Part shown: piece by piece, positions 53,379-63,934 of the stretch | Layout: each line of letters opens with the position of its first letter | How positions within the stretch are numbered: position 1 is the first letter of the stretch | Assembly (NCBI GenBank): GCA_024867545.1 | Contig: JANFNE010000004.1 | Location: 1,116,001 to 1,180,000 of the forward strand | Direction of reading: 5' to 3' | Source: Phytopythium helicoides | Taxonomy: Eukaryota > Oomycota > Peronosporomycetes > Pythiales > Pythiaceae | Length of the DNA stretch: 64,000 nucleotides | Translations under genes and position numbers: made by a program | The notes under the pieces: model-generated | What the model was told of the DNA's origin: nothing | Seen by the model: only the letters and a program-made list of their open reading frames with translations | Databases searched by the model: none

Positions 53379-54128
53379 TCATGCGCGAGTCAACTGGCGA
53401 GCGCGCTCGGAGAGTTCGTGGCGCTGTCAACGCCAATCGCGCAGCACCCGCCACGTCAGAACCATTGCAGAGAACAGGGCCAGGAACACTCAGACAGACT
53501 TACCGCTTTGAATTCTCGCGACTGCTGCGGCTCGAGGAACGGCGACGTGCTCCACGAGATGGTGAGCGTTCGCATCTCGCTGGGCGTCATCTCGAACGAC
53601 ACCTGCGCCAGCAGCGCCTCCTACATTGCTCCACTTCGTTAGAGTCACGTCACCCTTATGCCATCGCTGCTTGGCACGCACCACGTGCTGGAACTCGGCC
53701 TCGAACGCCGCTACTTCCTGCGCGATGAACTGGTGGTAGTCGATGGTGCGCAGCGCCACGGGCTCGAGCTCTGCGTCCTCGTGGCTCTTTCTGGCCTCCA
53801 CCAGCTCTCGGACGCGCTCCTGGACGCCATACATGTCGCCCAGCAGCGCCTCAAAGGCCCCCGGCAGCGCCTTGACCTGCGTGAAGAGCTCCTCGGCCAG
53901 CAGCGGGTCCATCTGCAGGTTGCCACCCAGTCCGCTGGCTCTGTCGTCCGTGGGCTCCTCCTCGCCGCCGCCGTCTCGACATGCCGCCAGCGCCTTGTGA
54001 AAGGCCTCAATCAGCGCGATGCCCTCGCGCTCCTTGTCGTACCAGGCCGCGCCCGTGCTCTGCAGCGCCAGGAACAGCGCGCTCGCCGCGCCATCGCCGG
54101 CGCTCTTGGCGCTCTTCTTCTTGCCCAT
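53379..54128 (-). CDS. Unrecognised cytosolic helical protein
   Basis: Exons 53682-54128, 53504-53620 and 53379-53423 give 202 residues; the first donor is GTGCGT, the second GTAAGT. The start is MGKKKSAKSAG. Helical stretches follow: ASALFLALQSTGAAWYDKER, EELFTQVKALPGAFEALLGD and FIAQEVAAFEAEFQHVEALL. The end reads QVSFEMTPSEMRTLTISWST. Reading through the first intron gives a non-conserved, low-quality tail, so splicing is preferred. No catalytic motif or known domain was seen. It shares a short divergent promoter with the TPR gene. Confidence 0.55.
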
Positions 54129-54224
54129 GCCGGTGTCTGTGTGTGACACATGAGATGGTGACGTGGAGCGCAGGATCGCCGCATACGAACGCCAATACTA
54201 ACGCGAGTACAACCTCGAGGCGAG

Positions 54225-55295
54225 ATGCGGCGCTCGAGGCTGCTGCTGGCGCTGCTGCTGCTGGCGCTCGTGCTCACCGCAGGCGCGCGAGCCCTGGACG
54301 AGGACGAGCTGGACGTGGAGGACGAGGACGAGGCCGACTTTGAGCCCGCGCGCTCGCCGCGCACACCCGAGCCGACGTCGAGCGCCAGCAACCGCGACGC
54401 GGACCCGACCATCGTAGCTGTGCGCGGGCTGCGCAACACGGCCATGAAGCGCAACGACGCGCGCGACTACAAGGGCGCGATCGAGAACCTGCGCGAGGCG
54501 CTGACCAAGATGCACGACCGCGTGTTCGGGCCCGGGCGCTTCGCCGTGACCGAGCAGAGCGACATCTCGCAGGACGCCGCGCTGTACGCGCAGCTACTGG
54601 GCGACTACGGCAACGTGCTGATCCGCGCCAAGCAGTACGACGAGGCCATTGAGGTGCTAGAGGACGCCGTCAAGATGACGGAGCGCATCTTCGGGCCCAG
54701 CCACCCGTCGCTCGGGCTCTCGCTGCGCTCGCTCGCCGACGCCTACATGAACAACGACAACGTGCGCGAGGGCATCAAGAAGTACAAGGAGCTGCGCAAG
54801 CACGTCAAGCTTGGGCTCGGCGTGCAGCACGAAGCCTACGTCGAGGCCAGCCTGCGCATCGCTGAGGGCTACCGCAAGCTCAGTAAGCACGAGAAGGCGG
54901 CGGCGACCATCGCCAAGATGCTCAAGGCGCAGGGAGAGCGCGTCAACGGGCTCGACAAGGGCATCGGTGAGGCCTACATGGAGCTCTCGACAGCGCAGCT
55001 AGCGCTGGGCAAGGTGGACGAAGCTCATCAGTCGAGTGAGCTGGCACGCGTCATCTTTCGCGAGCGCGATGGCGCCGACTCGCTCGGATACGCATTCAGC
55101 CTGAACGCGCTCGCGGGCGTCAAGATGCGGCGCAACGAGGGGCTCGAGGCCTACAAGTTGCTCCAGGAGGCTCACCGCATCGCGCTCAAGCTGTACGGCA
55201 AGAACGACCCGATCGTCAAGGCGAGCGCCACGACAATGAGCGAGGTGCGCTCCCACCTCGAGGACATTGGCGTCGCTGTCAAGGACGAGCTGTAG
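54225..55295 (+). CDS. Secreted or ER TPR-repeat protein
   Basis: Single exon, 356 residues. A signal peptide (RLLLALLLLALVLTAGARAL) leads to an acidic stretch, then tetratricopeptide repeats of the long, kinesin-light-chain type. Examples are YAQLLGDYGNVLIRAKQYDE, LEDAVKMTERIFGPSHPSLG and ALAGVKMRRNEGLEAYKLL. TPRs bind partner proteins. The signal peptide places it in the secretory path or outside the cell, and there is no ER-retention end (it closes KDEL-like as VKDEL). That final KDEL would in fact keep it in the ER. No RXLR-type effector motif is present. Confidence 0.75.
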   Translation: MRRSRLLLALLLLALVLTAGARALDEDELDVEDEDEADFEPARSPRTPEPTSSASNRDADPTIVAVRGLRNTAMKRNDARDYKGAIENLREALTKMHDRVFGPGRFAVTEQSDISQDAALYAQLLGDYGNVLIRAKQYDEAIEVLEDAVKMTERIFGPSHPSLGLSLRSLADAYMNNDNVREGIKKYKELRKHVKLGLGVQHEAYVEASLRIAEGYRKLSKHEKAAATIAKMLKAQGERVNGLDKGIGEAYMELSTAQLALGKVDEAHQSSELARVIFRERDGADSLGYAFSLNALAGVKMRRNEGLEAYKLLQEAHRIALKLYGKNDPIVKASATTMSEVRSHLEDIGVAVKDEL

Positions 55296-55606
55296 ATGCA
55301 TGTAGACCGTAGAGGTGGTGGTGGTGGCGGTGGCGGTGGCGCTGGGGCAAATGCAGTCAACGCAGACGCCACTGTAGCCTAGTTCGCTCTTCGATGCCAA
55401 TCAGCCAACTGCCGAGGTGATTGATATCCAAAAGGCATCTTTCCGCGGTTTGAGATCTTGTGCTCCAAGAGACGCCACTAGGATCTAGGAAGCCTCACAG
55501 TCTCTGCGAGAGCGAACCCGCCTGGCGGCCAGACGCGTCCATTCGACGATTTGCCGGCGTGCAGGGGCCAAGGAGTACTCCCGAGGCGAGGCGAGCGACT
55601 CAGCGA

Positions 55607-56291
55607 ATGGCCATGGCGGACCTCGAGCACGGCGACCAGTTCGGCTTCCTGTACGAGAACCGAGACCCGTGCAACGCCATCGCGCTGCTGCAGCTCGGCG
55701 TGACGCTCGTGTCCTTCTTCTTTACCTACACGGTCTGGTGGAGCGGGCTCTTCGGCGTCATCGTGGCCGCCATGGGCTACTACGGGTCTGTGCAGCCCGT
55801 CATCCAGAGCAAAGTCAGCTTCATCCAGTTTGTGCGTGCTGCCTGTCTGTTGTGTGCATGGCCTGAGCGTCTTGAGACTGACTTAGCCTCGCGACGAGCA
55901 GTACTACTTTGGCAACTGCTTCATGCTCATGCTGCAAGGCTTCTCGGCCGTTGTGCTGCTCATCCTAGTGGGCGAGTGGGAGGACTTTGACGCCTGGGCC
56001 TGGATCGTGCTCATCTTTGGCTCGCTCTGCTTCGCCGTCCAAATCTTCGTCACGGTGCGTTGCTCACTTGAAGCTGAGTCGTGTTCGCTGCTAACGAGCT
56101 CCTCGCTGCTTTTATATCTCCAACGCCACCAGTACGTGGCCATCCAGCGGTCGCACGCATACCGCGCCGAGCTCATGCGCAACCCTCCGCCGGCCGAGAA
56201 CATCTACGGCTCGTCGTCCAACGGCTCAGGCACCGCCTACACGGCCATGAACAACACGTACCGCGCGCCGGCCGAGCTCAAGACCATCTAG
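55607..56291 (+). CDS. Three/four-helix membrane protein, paralogue of the gene at 37 kb
   Basis: Exons 55607-55831, 55902-56054 and 56133-56291, all phase 0, give 178 residues. Hydrophobic segments are AIALLQLGVTLVSFFFTYTV, LFGVIVAAMGYYGS, LMLQGFSAVVLLILVG and AWIVLIFGSLCFAVQIFV. The C-terminal tail is cytosolic and Asn/Tyr-rich. Both introns lie at the same places as in the gene at 37033-37637 (after the first helix pair, and after the last helix), which supports common descent. Family unknown. Confidence 0.6.
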
Positions 56292-56734
56292 AAGGCCGTG
56301 AGAGCCAACCCGCAGTGCCATTGTCGACGCTCGTAATGAATGTTTCGTTCACGTTTACACCGAGGGGGCCGTGCTTGGGCTCTCTGACATCGTTCTCGAC
56401 AAGAGCACTGCAATCTCGAACATGCAACAAAAGTCTTTCGCGAAATGCTTCGTCCACATGCGAGTCTGACGTAGCAAGCGAGCTTCAACTCGGTCAAGCA
56501 GACCCACGCGAATCATCAATGTTACGTGAATGTAACGTGACGGTACCGCTCCGCGGTTCGCGACCCGGTCCGGGACCGCCGCTAGCCGCGCTAATTCACT
56601 GGCTCCGCCCGCCCCACGCATTCGACCTTGTTGTTTGTATGTGTATAGTGAAAGTGGGTGAACTTGGCGCCGTATGGGCTCCCCCTGCGGCGCCGACATG
56701 CCATTCATCTTTGGGACCAATTTGAGGAAGAATA

Positions 56735-57374
56735 ATGGTGTCCTTGAAGCTCCAGAAGCGGTGCGTAGTGGCGAGCGAGCGCCTCGCGCAGCTGAGCGCC
56801 GTGTGCTGACGATCCGTGCGCCTCCCGCAGCCTCGCGGCCTCCGTGCTCAAGTGCGGCAAGCGCAAGATCTGGCTCGACCCTAACGAGTCGAACGAGATT
56901 GCGCTGGCCAACTCGCGCCAGAACATCCGCAAGCTCGTCAAGGATGGCTTCGTCATCAAGAAGCCGGAGGTGATCCACTCGCGCGCCCGCTTCCAGAAGC
57001 GCAACGAGGCCAAGCGCAAGGGCCGCCACACGGGCATCGGTAAGCGCCGCGGTACGGCCAACGCCCGCCTGCCGTTCAAGGTCATCTGGATGCGCCGTAT
57101 GCGCGTGCTCCGTCGTCTCCTACGCAAGTACCGTGAGGCCAAGAAGATCGACAAGCACATCTACCACGAGCTGTACATGCGCAGCAAGGGTAACCAGTTC
57201 AAGAACAAGCGTGTGCTCATGGAGACCATCCACAAGATGAAGGCCGAGCGCCACCGCGAGAAGACGCTCAAGGAGCAGTCGGAGGCCCGCAAGGAGAAGG
57301 CCAAGAACGCCCGTGCCCGCAAGGCCCAGCGTGCTGCCGCTCCCGCCGCCGAGGAGAAGCCCGCCAAGAAGTAA
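56735..57374 (+). CDS. RPL19: 60S ribosomal protein eL19 (L19)
   Basis: Exons 56735-56760 and 56831-57374 give 189 residues. MVSLKLQKR joins to [19 protein letters not shown], as in all eukaryotic L19. [19 protein letters not shown] and [20 protein letters not shown] follow, then a basic C-terminal helix. L19 sits at the tunnel exit and forms a bridge to the small subunit. The donor GTGCGT falls after the eighth codon, a typical place for ribosomal protein genes. Confidence 0.95.
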
Positions 57375-57845
57375 ACGCCTCCCACGCGTTGCTCTCACCG
57401 CCGGGTGACGACACTTGGAAAGGACCGATGACGACTCAGCGTGGCCTAAACGTCTTTTCAACAAATTGTCCCAATGGAAACCCAGTCCCTGCTGCGTGCT
57501 CCCTCGTTTCGTGCTGTTGGTTGTTACTCGTCTTGCGCAGGTTGACCCCGCCAGAAAACTTGGCTCATGAACTTTTCCACTTGCACGAATCCACCAGGAA
57601 AAGTTTTGCAATGCGCATCATTCCGTGTTGGCCTCGCAAGTCTCTTGTGTTTTCAATCACAGCAATGAGCTCTCGCTCTCTCTTCACCGAGTTGGAACAG
57701 CATAGTTGCGAGAGCCTTGTGGTTTCACCCACCTGCTGCAATGAAGCATTTTCGATCTCGACGGCATTCGTCGTAACGTACCTATCACAACCACATACTG
57801 TACTACTTCCTGGCAAAACACAACGCCAAAAGGCTTGAGAACAAC
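57375..57845. other. Intergenic region between eL19 and MED9
   Basis: About 470 bases. A 149-codon plus-strand frame spans most of it (57389-57838), but its composition does not look like a protein and it has no recognisable domain. It probably holds the eL19 3' UTR and the MED9 promoter. Confidence 0.4.
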
Positions 57846-58492
57846 ATGAGCGCAAGTGACGGTAGCGACGGCGGCGACAGCGCTCTCTCCAAGACGCAAC
57901 TGCACGAGGTGAGCGGCAGTGTCGATGCTATAGACGCAGAGCTACGCGCAGTGGTGCCACTTAAGCCCGGAAACGCTCTGCATCCGCTTTAATTCGCGGC
58001 GGAAAACCCGCGGCTGACCAATGATTTTGACTCCAGGCGTTCGACTTTCTGCCAAACCTGATCGACGTGCTCAAGGACGTGCTATCAGCCAGCTCAAGCC
58101 AGGAGACTACGCGCATCGGCGACATCTCGGCCTCGGTAAGGCGACGCGTCAAGCATTTTTCAGTGGGTAATTGGGCTTACGTGCGCTTCACAGGCGGTCG
58201 CAATCAAGAACCGGTACAAGGACGCGCTGGAGCTGCTGCACTCGCTACCAGGAACAGACACATCGCTCGAAGAGCAGGAGGCAGCCATCGTGCAAGCCAA
58301 GAAGGAGCTCAAGCGCGTCAAGTGAGACCTTTTACGACAATTCAGTCTAGTGCACCATTCAGGCAAACTAACACGTCTCGTGCATCTGGCAGTGAGATGG
58401 TCGAGTTCTACGGCAACACGCTGTACCGTGGGACGGACGAGCCGCGCGCCGAGATCAATGATGTGTTCTCGCGCAAGAGCCTGTTAAAATAG
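57846..58492 (+). CDS. MED9: Mediator complex subunit MED9
   Basis: Four exons (57846-57908, 58037-58135, 58194-58321, 58393-58492) give 129 residues. The conserved segment is AFDFLPNLIDVLKDVL, then LELLHSLPGTDTSLEEQEAA and a helix IVQAKKELKRVNEMVEFYG. Phe-Leu-Pro followed by LPG-(I/T)D---EEQ is the MED9 signature. MED9 lies in the middle module of Mediator, which links activators to RNA polymerase II. All splice sites have GT..AG and correct phase. Confidence 0.75.
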
Positions 58493-59813
58493 TGAGGTAA
58501 CCTTGAATCGCAGGAATGCGTATGTGGCAACCTTCCTAGACAACAGCATCGCTGCTTTATTTGATGCGAATTGAGCACAAGTATCCTCACAGACCAACAG
58601 GAATTCATTACAGTACCTTCAACTCCCGCGACAACAGATCGCAAGAGATTTTGCGATCAGCACACTAAATTCGTCATACGAACGTCTCGGATCTGACAAT
58701 CTTGCTGGGAGCTACCGCTTGTCGCTCCTTTCTGCGGCCAGACCCTAGAAGTGCAGTGCATCAGTGTATATTCAACTTCCGTGACGACAGATCGCAAGAG
58801 CTTTCGAGGTCAGGACGGCATGGGAAAAGTTGCGTCATCCAAAACGCTAGGATCCGACAAATCTTTCAGTGGGGAGCGTGCCTCTTCTAAGAGAACATTG
58901 TGCTGACATACCTAGCCTTGTTTTTAGAGCAAATATCTCCCATCGGATAGTTTATTAGCCACCTTTGTCGGCACAAAATCTCGGGGATATGCCCATTTGG
59001 CGACTATCATGTACTAGGGAGGCACTTCAGCCGTCTTACTTGAAATGCATCGGCCAGTTTCTCCATTGTCAATCTTCTGTCATGGAGTCAAAAAATTAGC
59101 TGGTACAGTCTAATCTGTGTCAGGATCATTTCGTACGATAGGAAGAAGTGGTGACAGTTACTACAGATCAAAAACAACTTGCATGTCGATCAATATGTCG
59201 ATAATTTCCATGTGTATAGTACTTGCTCCTTCAGTTGTTCGTTCCATTTGAGAAATCAGGAAATAGGACCTGGAACGATTTGGCCATGCCAAGCAGGCTG
59301 TCGTGCTCTACCACTGTAATACTGGTATCGTAAATCCGATAGGCAAGAATTGTGAATCAACAAACCAGCAGGACTAAGATAACACGGTCATCTAGATGTG
59401 GAGAAGAAGTGGAAACGAATCGGAGTTGTTGCACTTCCTCTCTATCAAACAGCGTGCCTAAATGCCTGTTGCCTACAGGCTTACACTTTCCTCCGTGGCT
59501 CCGAACGCTGTTGATGGCGCTCGAATTAACGAACGTCAATATGGTGCTGTTGATGTCTCTGAATAGCTCCAACTGAGGAAACAGCACAAGGAATGACAGC
59601 CTGGCCAAAAACTCGACCATCAAATCGCAGACCAGCAAATAGGCTCATCTTCTTTGATGATGGGAAGAAGTGATGGCAGTCAATACAGTTCAACAACAGC
59701 GCCGATGTTGATCTCTCTGTCGACAATTGCTCCTCGAACCAGTGCTTATGCTTTACCTGCTCGGAGCCTTGTCAAAGCAGCGCCATAACCCAATTTCCCT
59801 CGGCTGTCCAACC
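58493..59813. other. Gene-free region with diverged direct repeats
   Basis: About 1.3 kb. Two pairs of diverged direct repeats were found. Around 58617-58712 and 58769-58880 both contain (C/T)CGACAACAGATCGCAAGAG-like sequence (or with GACGAC) and later GGATC(T/C)GACAA. Around 59133-59213 and 59653-59735 both contain GGGAAGAAGTG-like sequence and later GTCGA(T/C)AA. They could be remains of a short transposable element or of an old duplication. No coding frame is supported. Confidence 0.45.
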
Positions 59814-60515
59814 ATGGAGTTTTCTGTGCGTCGTTCTGCTGCGGCAGCACTCGCAGCTTTTTCCACCACCAACACTGCCAACGCCACTGCCTCCGCCCTT
59901 CAAGTCGGCGTCATTGTCTATGACGGAACCGAAGTGCTCGACGCTGTTGGGCCGACGGCGTATCTTGAGCTACTTCCCTTGGTGGGCCACACAGTCAACA
60001 TCATCACCGTGTCGAACCGCGCGGGCCGCATCCAACCCACGAATTTGCTGCCGCTCTATTCTGATACATCCTACGCTGATGCTCCGTCATCATTTGACAT
60101 TTTCATCATTCCTGGAGGTCCGGGTGCGGCTGCTGTGACCGCCGACAAAGCCTTCATCGACTACATCACCCGCGTTGCGGAAGCATCGACATTCGTCATG
60201 ACTGTGTGCACAGGTGCTGATATCTTGGCGACCACCAGACTTCTCGACGGACGCAATGCCACCACCAACAAGATAGGTTTTAAAACCTTTTCTGCAGCAC
60301 ACCCGAATGTGAACTGGATCCGCCAGGCGCGCTGGGCTGTCGACGGCAAATACTGGACGAGTTCGGGTGTGTCAGCCGGATTGGATATGGGTCATGCCTT
60401 CATTGCAGCCCAGTACGGGGATGAGACAGCGGACATGTTTGCGGCAGTTCTCGAGATCGTGCCGAGCAAAGACCCTAACAGCGACCCATTCGTCGAATCC
60501 ATTGACGTAGCTTGA
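59814..60515 (+). CDS. DJ-1/PfpI (ThiJ) superfamily protein, isonitrile-hydratase-like
   Basis: Single exon, 233 residues. The N-terminal 28 residues are Ala/Ser-rich and could be a weak targeting signal. The DJ-1/PfpI fold starts at ALQVGVIVYDGTEVLDAVGP. The nucleophilic Cys132 lies in VMTVCTGADILA, and FDIFIIPGGPGA is the glycine turn. YWTSSGVSAGLDMGHAFIA is the usual C-terminal block of the isonitrile hydratase / AraC-like ThiJ branch. Function in eukaryotes is open. Single-exon structure and bacterial-type sequence suggest, but do not prove, transfer from bacteria. An ATG at 59727 would add 29 residues. Confidence 0.8.
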   Translation: MEFSVRRSAAAALAAFSTTNTANATASALQVGVIVYDGTEVLDAVGPTAYLELLPLVGHTVNIITVSNRAGRIQPTNLLPLYSDTSYADAPSSFDIFIIPGGPGAAAVTADKAFIDYITRVAEASTFVMTVCTGADILATTRLLDGRNATTNKIGFKTFSAAHPNVNWIRQARWAVDGKYWTSSGVSAGLDMGHAFIAAQYGDETADMFAAVLEIVPSKDPNSDPFVESIDVA

Positions 60516-61024
60516 GCATTACGTCGTAGTTGCCCCCACGGTTCAGCGCTTTGGTGCTCCAAGCTCCGAAGCAAGCAACTGCTTTGCATTGCTGCCATCG
60601 TGTAAGCATCTTGTCAACAAGTTGTTTGCTCCTCTTAGGAAAAAAGGCGTCGCTTGCTTTCCCACCAGTACTAGCAACGATCTGGGCATGCAGACTCATC
60701 AATAGACGAGCTCGCCACTCGAAGAAACCCCGTGGAGAAGACTTGTGATTTGCTATGAGCGACAGGTTTGTGCTGACAAAGCTGGTAGAAACAACGAGCT
60801 TTGGGGCCTCAGAAACTCAACAAAGCCGTACGAATCAAGCAATAGGACCGATCACAATCACATCGTCACCAGCGAGTGAACGCCTACGCCAACACAAAAC
60901 CGAGATCAAGGTGTCGCTACTATTAGCCACGTCGTCTGCACTTTGTTTCATTATCACCAAACTCCGTGACAACAGATACCTGGGGGATTATGTATGATGA
61001 TTCCACTTGTCACCCCGGTGCACT
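60516..61024. other. Intergenic region after the DJ-1/PfpI gene
   Basis: About 500 bases with only short frames. A CCGTGACAACAGAT stretch near 60962 recalls the repeat near 58.7 kb. Otherwise nothing was seen. Confidence 0.35.
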
Positions 61025-62240
61025 CTAGTCGAAGCCGAACGAAGCGAAGGCCTTCTTGGAGAAGTCAACGCCGAGGAAGCACGCGGCATTGGCCGGGAAC
61101 GCACGAGCCATGGCGGGGCCAAGACCCTTGAACAGCGCGCCGGCACCCTCCTCCTTCATCAGCACCTGGAAGCAGTGCATGATGCCGCGGTACGTGCCCT
61201 CAGGCGCCGTCTGGATGCGCGACTTGATGACATCAGGCGGGATGGCAATCGCCCAGTTGATCATGCCGGCAAAGCCACCGGCCATGAACACGCGGAACGC
61301 ACTGAGCTCCGACACGTCCTGGCCCTTGGGCGTGAACGCCTTCTTGAGAGCCTCGTTACCACCGAAGTAGCCGATGGAGCTGTTGCGAGGAAAACAGTAA
61401 GTATTCAATCAACGTTTCATGCCATGCATTTGGAGCTGACAACAAGGTCACTTACCCAGGAACGTCACGCAGCAGCGTTGCCTCCCAGCCGCGGAACACG
61501 CTCGAGATACCACCCGTGCGGTACAGCTTCTTGGCACAGTCGATCATGCCGTCATAGAGCTTGGGCTCTCCGCGCTCGACCGCCTGAGCCTGGATCTGCA
61601 GCAGGCACTTGATGCGCTCGCCCGGAGCCATCACCACGGTCGCTGGGATGGCCGAGAAGCCGCCAGCGAACATGATCTGGCCCATGGACAGCGGGTCCGT
61701 CGGGCTCTGTCCCGAGGCCTTGATCTGCAGGTGGGTAGAGGTCATTAGTTGGCTGCTGGGTGGTGGACGCCGATGAGAATCCCATCGACACGCACCGCAA
61801 TGAGCTTGCCCATGTCGTAGCCCCAGAAGCAGGTGGCGAAGATGGGCGTGACGCCCACGAGCGGCGCCGACATGCCGCGGTACAGGCCCTTGATCTGCGG
61901 GGCGCACGATTTCGCGTCAGTCAAGGGCTCCTGGACGCAGCGGTGGAGGACGAGCAGCAGCACGTACGCCATCCTTGGCGACCATCTTGCGCGCGCAGTC
62001 GATGCCGTTCTTGTACATGGGCTCCTCGCCGGCCTTGGGCGTGGGCATGGTCTGCATGTTGACCTTGACCAGGTCCATGGGGTGGCCCGTGGCCACGAGG
62101 CACACGCCGCCGATGCCGCCCGTGATGAACGACACGAGGCCGGAGGTGGCTGCCAGTCACGTTAGCGCCTGCGCTCTCAACCTCGCAGGGGTCGCAACTG
62201 GCCACGCACTCTGCTTCTTGGGCTGCTTCTGCTCGCTCAT
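61025..62240 (-). CDS. Mitochondrial carrier, carnitine/acylcarnitine type
   Basis: Five exons (62210-62240, 61968-62149, 61796-61894, 61456-61724, 61025-61379) give 311 residues. It has three mitochondrial-carrier repeats with signatures [25 protein letters not shown] and [33 protein letters not shown] and the second-repeat GERIKCLLQ are typical of SLC25A20, which exchanges acylcarnitines for carnitine across the inner membrane for beta-oxidation. Related ornithine or basic amino-acid carriers cannot be excluded. Donors include GTGCGT twice. Confidence 0.82.
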
Positions 62241-63370
62241 GGCGCTGGCTGCTGGTCGACTGCGAATCCCAAAGTGACGCGGGCGGAGGGGGCGGCGGCG
62301 CGCAGCCGTCCGCGGCGACTGCGAGCTCTGACGCAGGCCACGTTGGGCGAGGAGGATGGATCCGCCGCGCGGTGTATAGTAAAACAAAGATCGAAAGAGG
62401 GAGGTGCGCGATGACGCACGTCAGTTCGTGAAATGCAAGATCACCTGTATTGTTTTACAGAGGGTACGAAAGAAAGGAGGGATTTTGCATTGCGTTTTCC
62501 AATCGAGCGCCGCAACTTCAAGGGCGTCCCGCTGTTGCGCTTGGACGCTCTGCGAGTGCAGGTGATCGAGCTGAAGCAGGAACCCACCACCTCCCCCGCG
62601 GGCGTTAAACAGACAGATCGTCGCAGAGCTGCAGACCTCACTTCCCAACTTGACGCCAAGGTCCAGAACAGTCGTCGCCCCCCAGCTACCGACTTTTTGA
62701 TGTTTTTGAACTTCAGACTCGGACGGCACATGGTCATCGCAGACCACGTGGCGATGGTGGACCTGGCTGGTGGTTGATGAGCTCGGGAACTATCCACGAG
62801 GCGTTCGTTCGCGACGGCCCCGAGCCTGCAAGGATCAGCGGACGACGCTACGAGCGAGATCCACGAAGATGTGAACGATTTCCTTCCTCCCCATCGAGAC
62901 AGAGTCTGAAGGCGCTCCCATGGAAAAATGCCGAGTGATTTCCATCCCCATCGACGACGGCAAGAGCCAGCATGCGGAGGCCAGTATTGAGGAGTGCGGC
63001 GGCACGAGAAGCACAGTGGGAGCCAGTCGTGGTCCCACATACAACTGCCAAGATGTTTTCTCAGTCCCGCACGCAGGCGCGAGACGAGGGACGCCGCTTT
63101 TTCCTCAGGAAATTTCGGAACAGTGACAGTTGATTCCTTCTTCCGCGGCCGCCGTTCCCTGCTCATTGTTGCATTTGCCGCCTCGAGAGCAAGTGACCTG
63201 CACTCCCGGGTCTGAGCCGCAGAAAGGGGAGAAACGGGTCGCGTGGCGTGAAGAGCAGCCGAGAGTGGACCCGCCCGGCCCCGTAGATAACCGCGCAACA
63301 CGAGCTTTGCCGTTCGCCTGCGTCCGTGCGTTTGTCTCGTGTGTGCGTAGCCGACAACCAAGACCCAGCG
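62241..63370. other. Intergenic region, divergent promoters
   Basis: About 1.1 kb between divergent starts. Long overlapping frames occur on both strands because the sequence is rich in G+C and poor in stops. None has codon or protein features of a gene. It should contain the promoters of the carrier gene and the following gene. Confidence 0.35.
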
Positions 63371-63934
63371 ATGGCGGCCGAGCCCAGCAGCATGACCCTG
63401 GACCGCCACTTCCCCAAGCGCAAGAGCCGCCTCAGCGTCAGCGTACCCGGCGCCTGCCGCCTCGGCGGCGGGCTGCTCAAGTCGCCCAAGCTGTCGGCGT
63501 CGCCCGCGGCCCCCGACAACGCGGGGCTCGCATCCGCGCTCACGGCGCTCAAGGTGTCGCTCAAGCGCGACCTGGAGAGCTTCGCGCCGCCCACGCCCGC
63601 CGTCTCGCCAGCGCACGCTCGCGGCGGCGCCAAGCGCGCGCGCTTCGACTTTGGCGAGCTCGACGTGGAGCAGGAGGAGTCGCCCGTCACCAGCGCGTCC
63701 TCCTCGCCCGCAAAGCCCAAGACAAGTGCGATGATGGCTGTCAGCAGCCGCCTCAAGAAGGAGCTCGACAAGCGCCGCCGCCGCGACCAGGAGCGCGTCA
63801 AGGCTCCGCGCAAGCGCCAGCAGCTCGGCTACCTCGCCATCATCGGCGCCTTCCACCGCGCGGCGCTCGAGCGCAAGGCGTCGCTCAAGCTGCAGCCGTT
63901 GGACCTGGTGGCGGACACGTCCGCGCTACCGTGA
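63371..63934 (+). CDS. Unrecognised basic, probably nuclear protein
   Basis: Single exon, 187 residues. Ser/Pro-rich segments alternate with basic stretches (HFPKRKSRLSVSV, RLKKELDKRRRRDQERVKAP), the latter suitable as a nuclear localisation signal. A short helical end follows (YLAIIGAFHRAALERKASLK). The middle contains KRARFDFGELDVEQEE. No domain was recognised. It ends 66 bases before the window edge. Confidence 0.55.
   Translation: MAAEPSSMTLDRHFPKRKSRLSVSVPGACRLGGGLLKSPKLSASPAAPDNAGLASALTALKVSLKRDLESFAPPTPAVSPAHARGGAKRARFDFGELDVEQEESPVTSASSSPAKPKTSAMMAVSSRLKKELDKRRRRDQERVKAPRKRQQLGYLAIIGAFHRAALERKASLKLQPLDLVADTSALP

Noticed and set aside
52258..53454. 398-codon minus-strand frame
   Set aside because: Spans introns and exons of three supported genes in antisense; Arg/Ser/Pro-rich with no domain.
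57389..57838. 149-codon frame between eL19 and MED9
   Set aside because: Cys/Ser-rich, irregular composition without a domain; lies where the eL19 3' UTR and MED9 promoter should be.
62433..62777. Plus-strand frame of 114 codons upstream of the last gene
   Set aside because: Overlapped by an equally long minus-strand frame; no domain, no good start context. Kept as intergenic.
62441..63856. 471-codon minus-strand frame
   Set aside because: Shadow frame in a G+C-rich region, antisense to the basic protein gene; Arg/Ala-rich with no family features.
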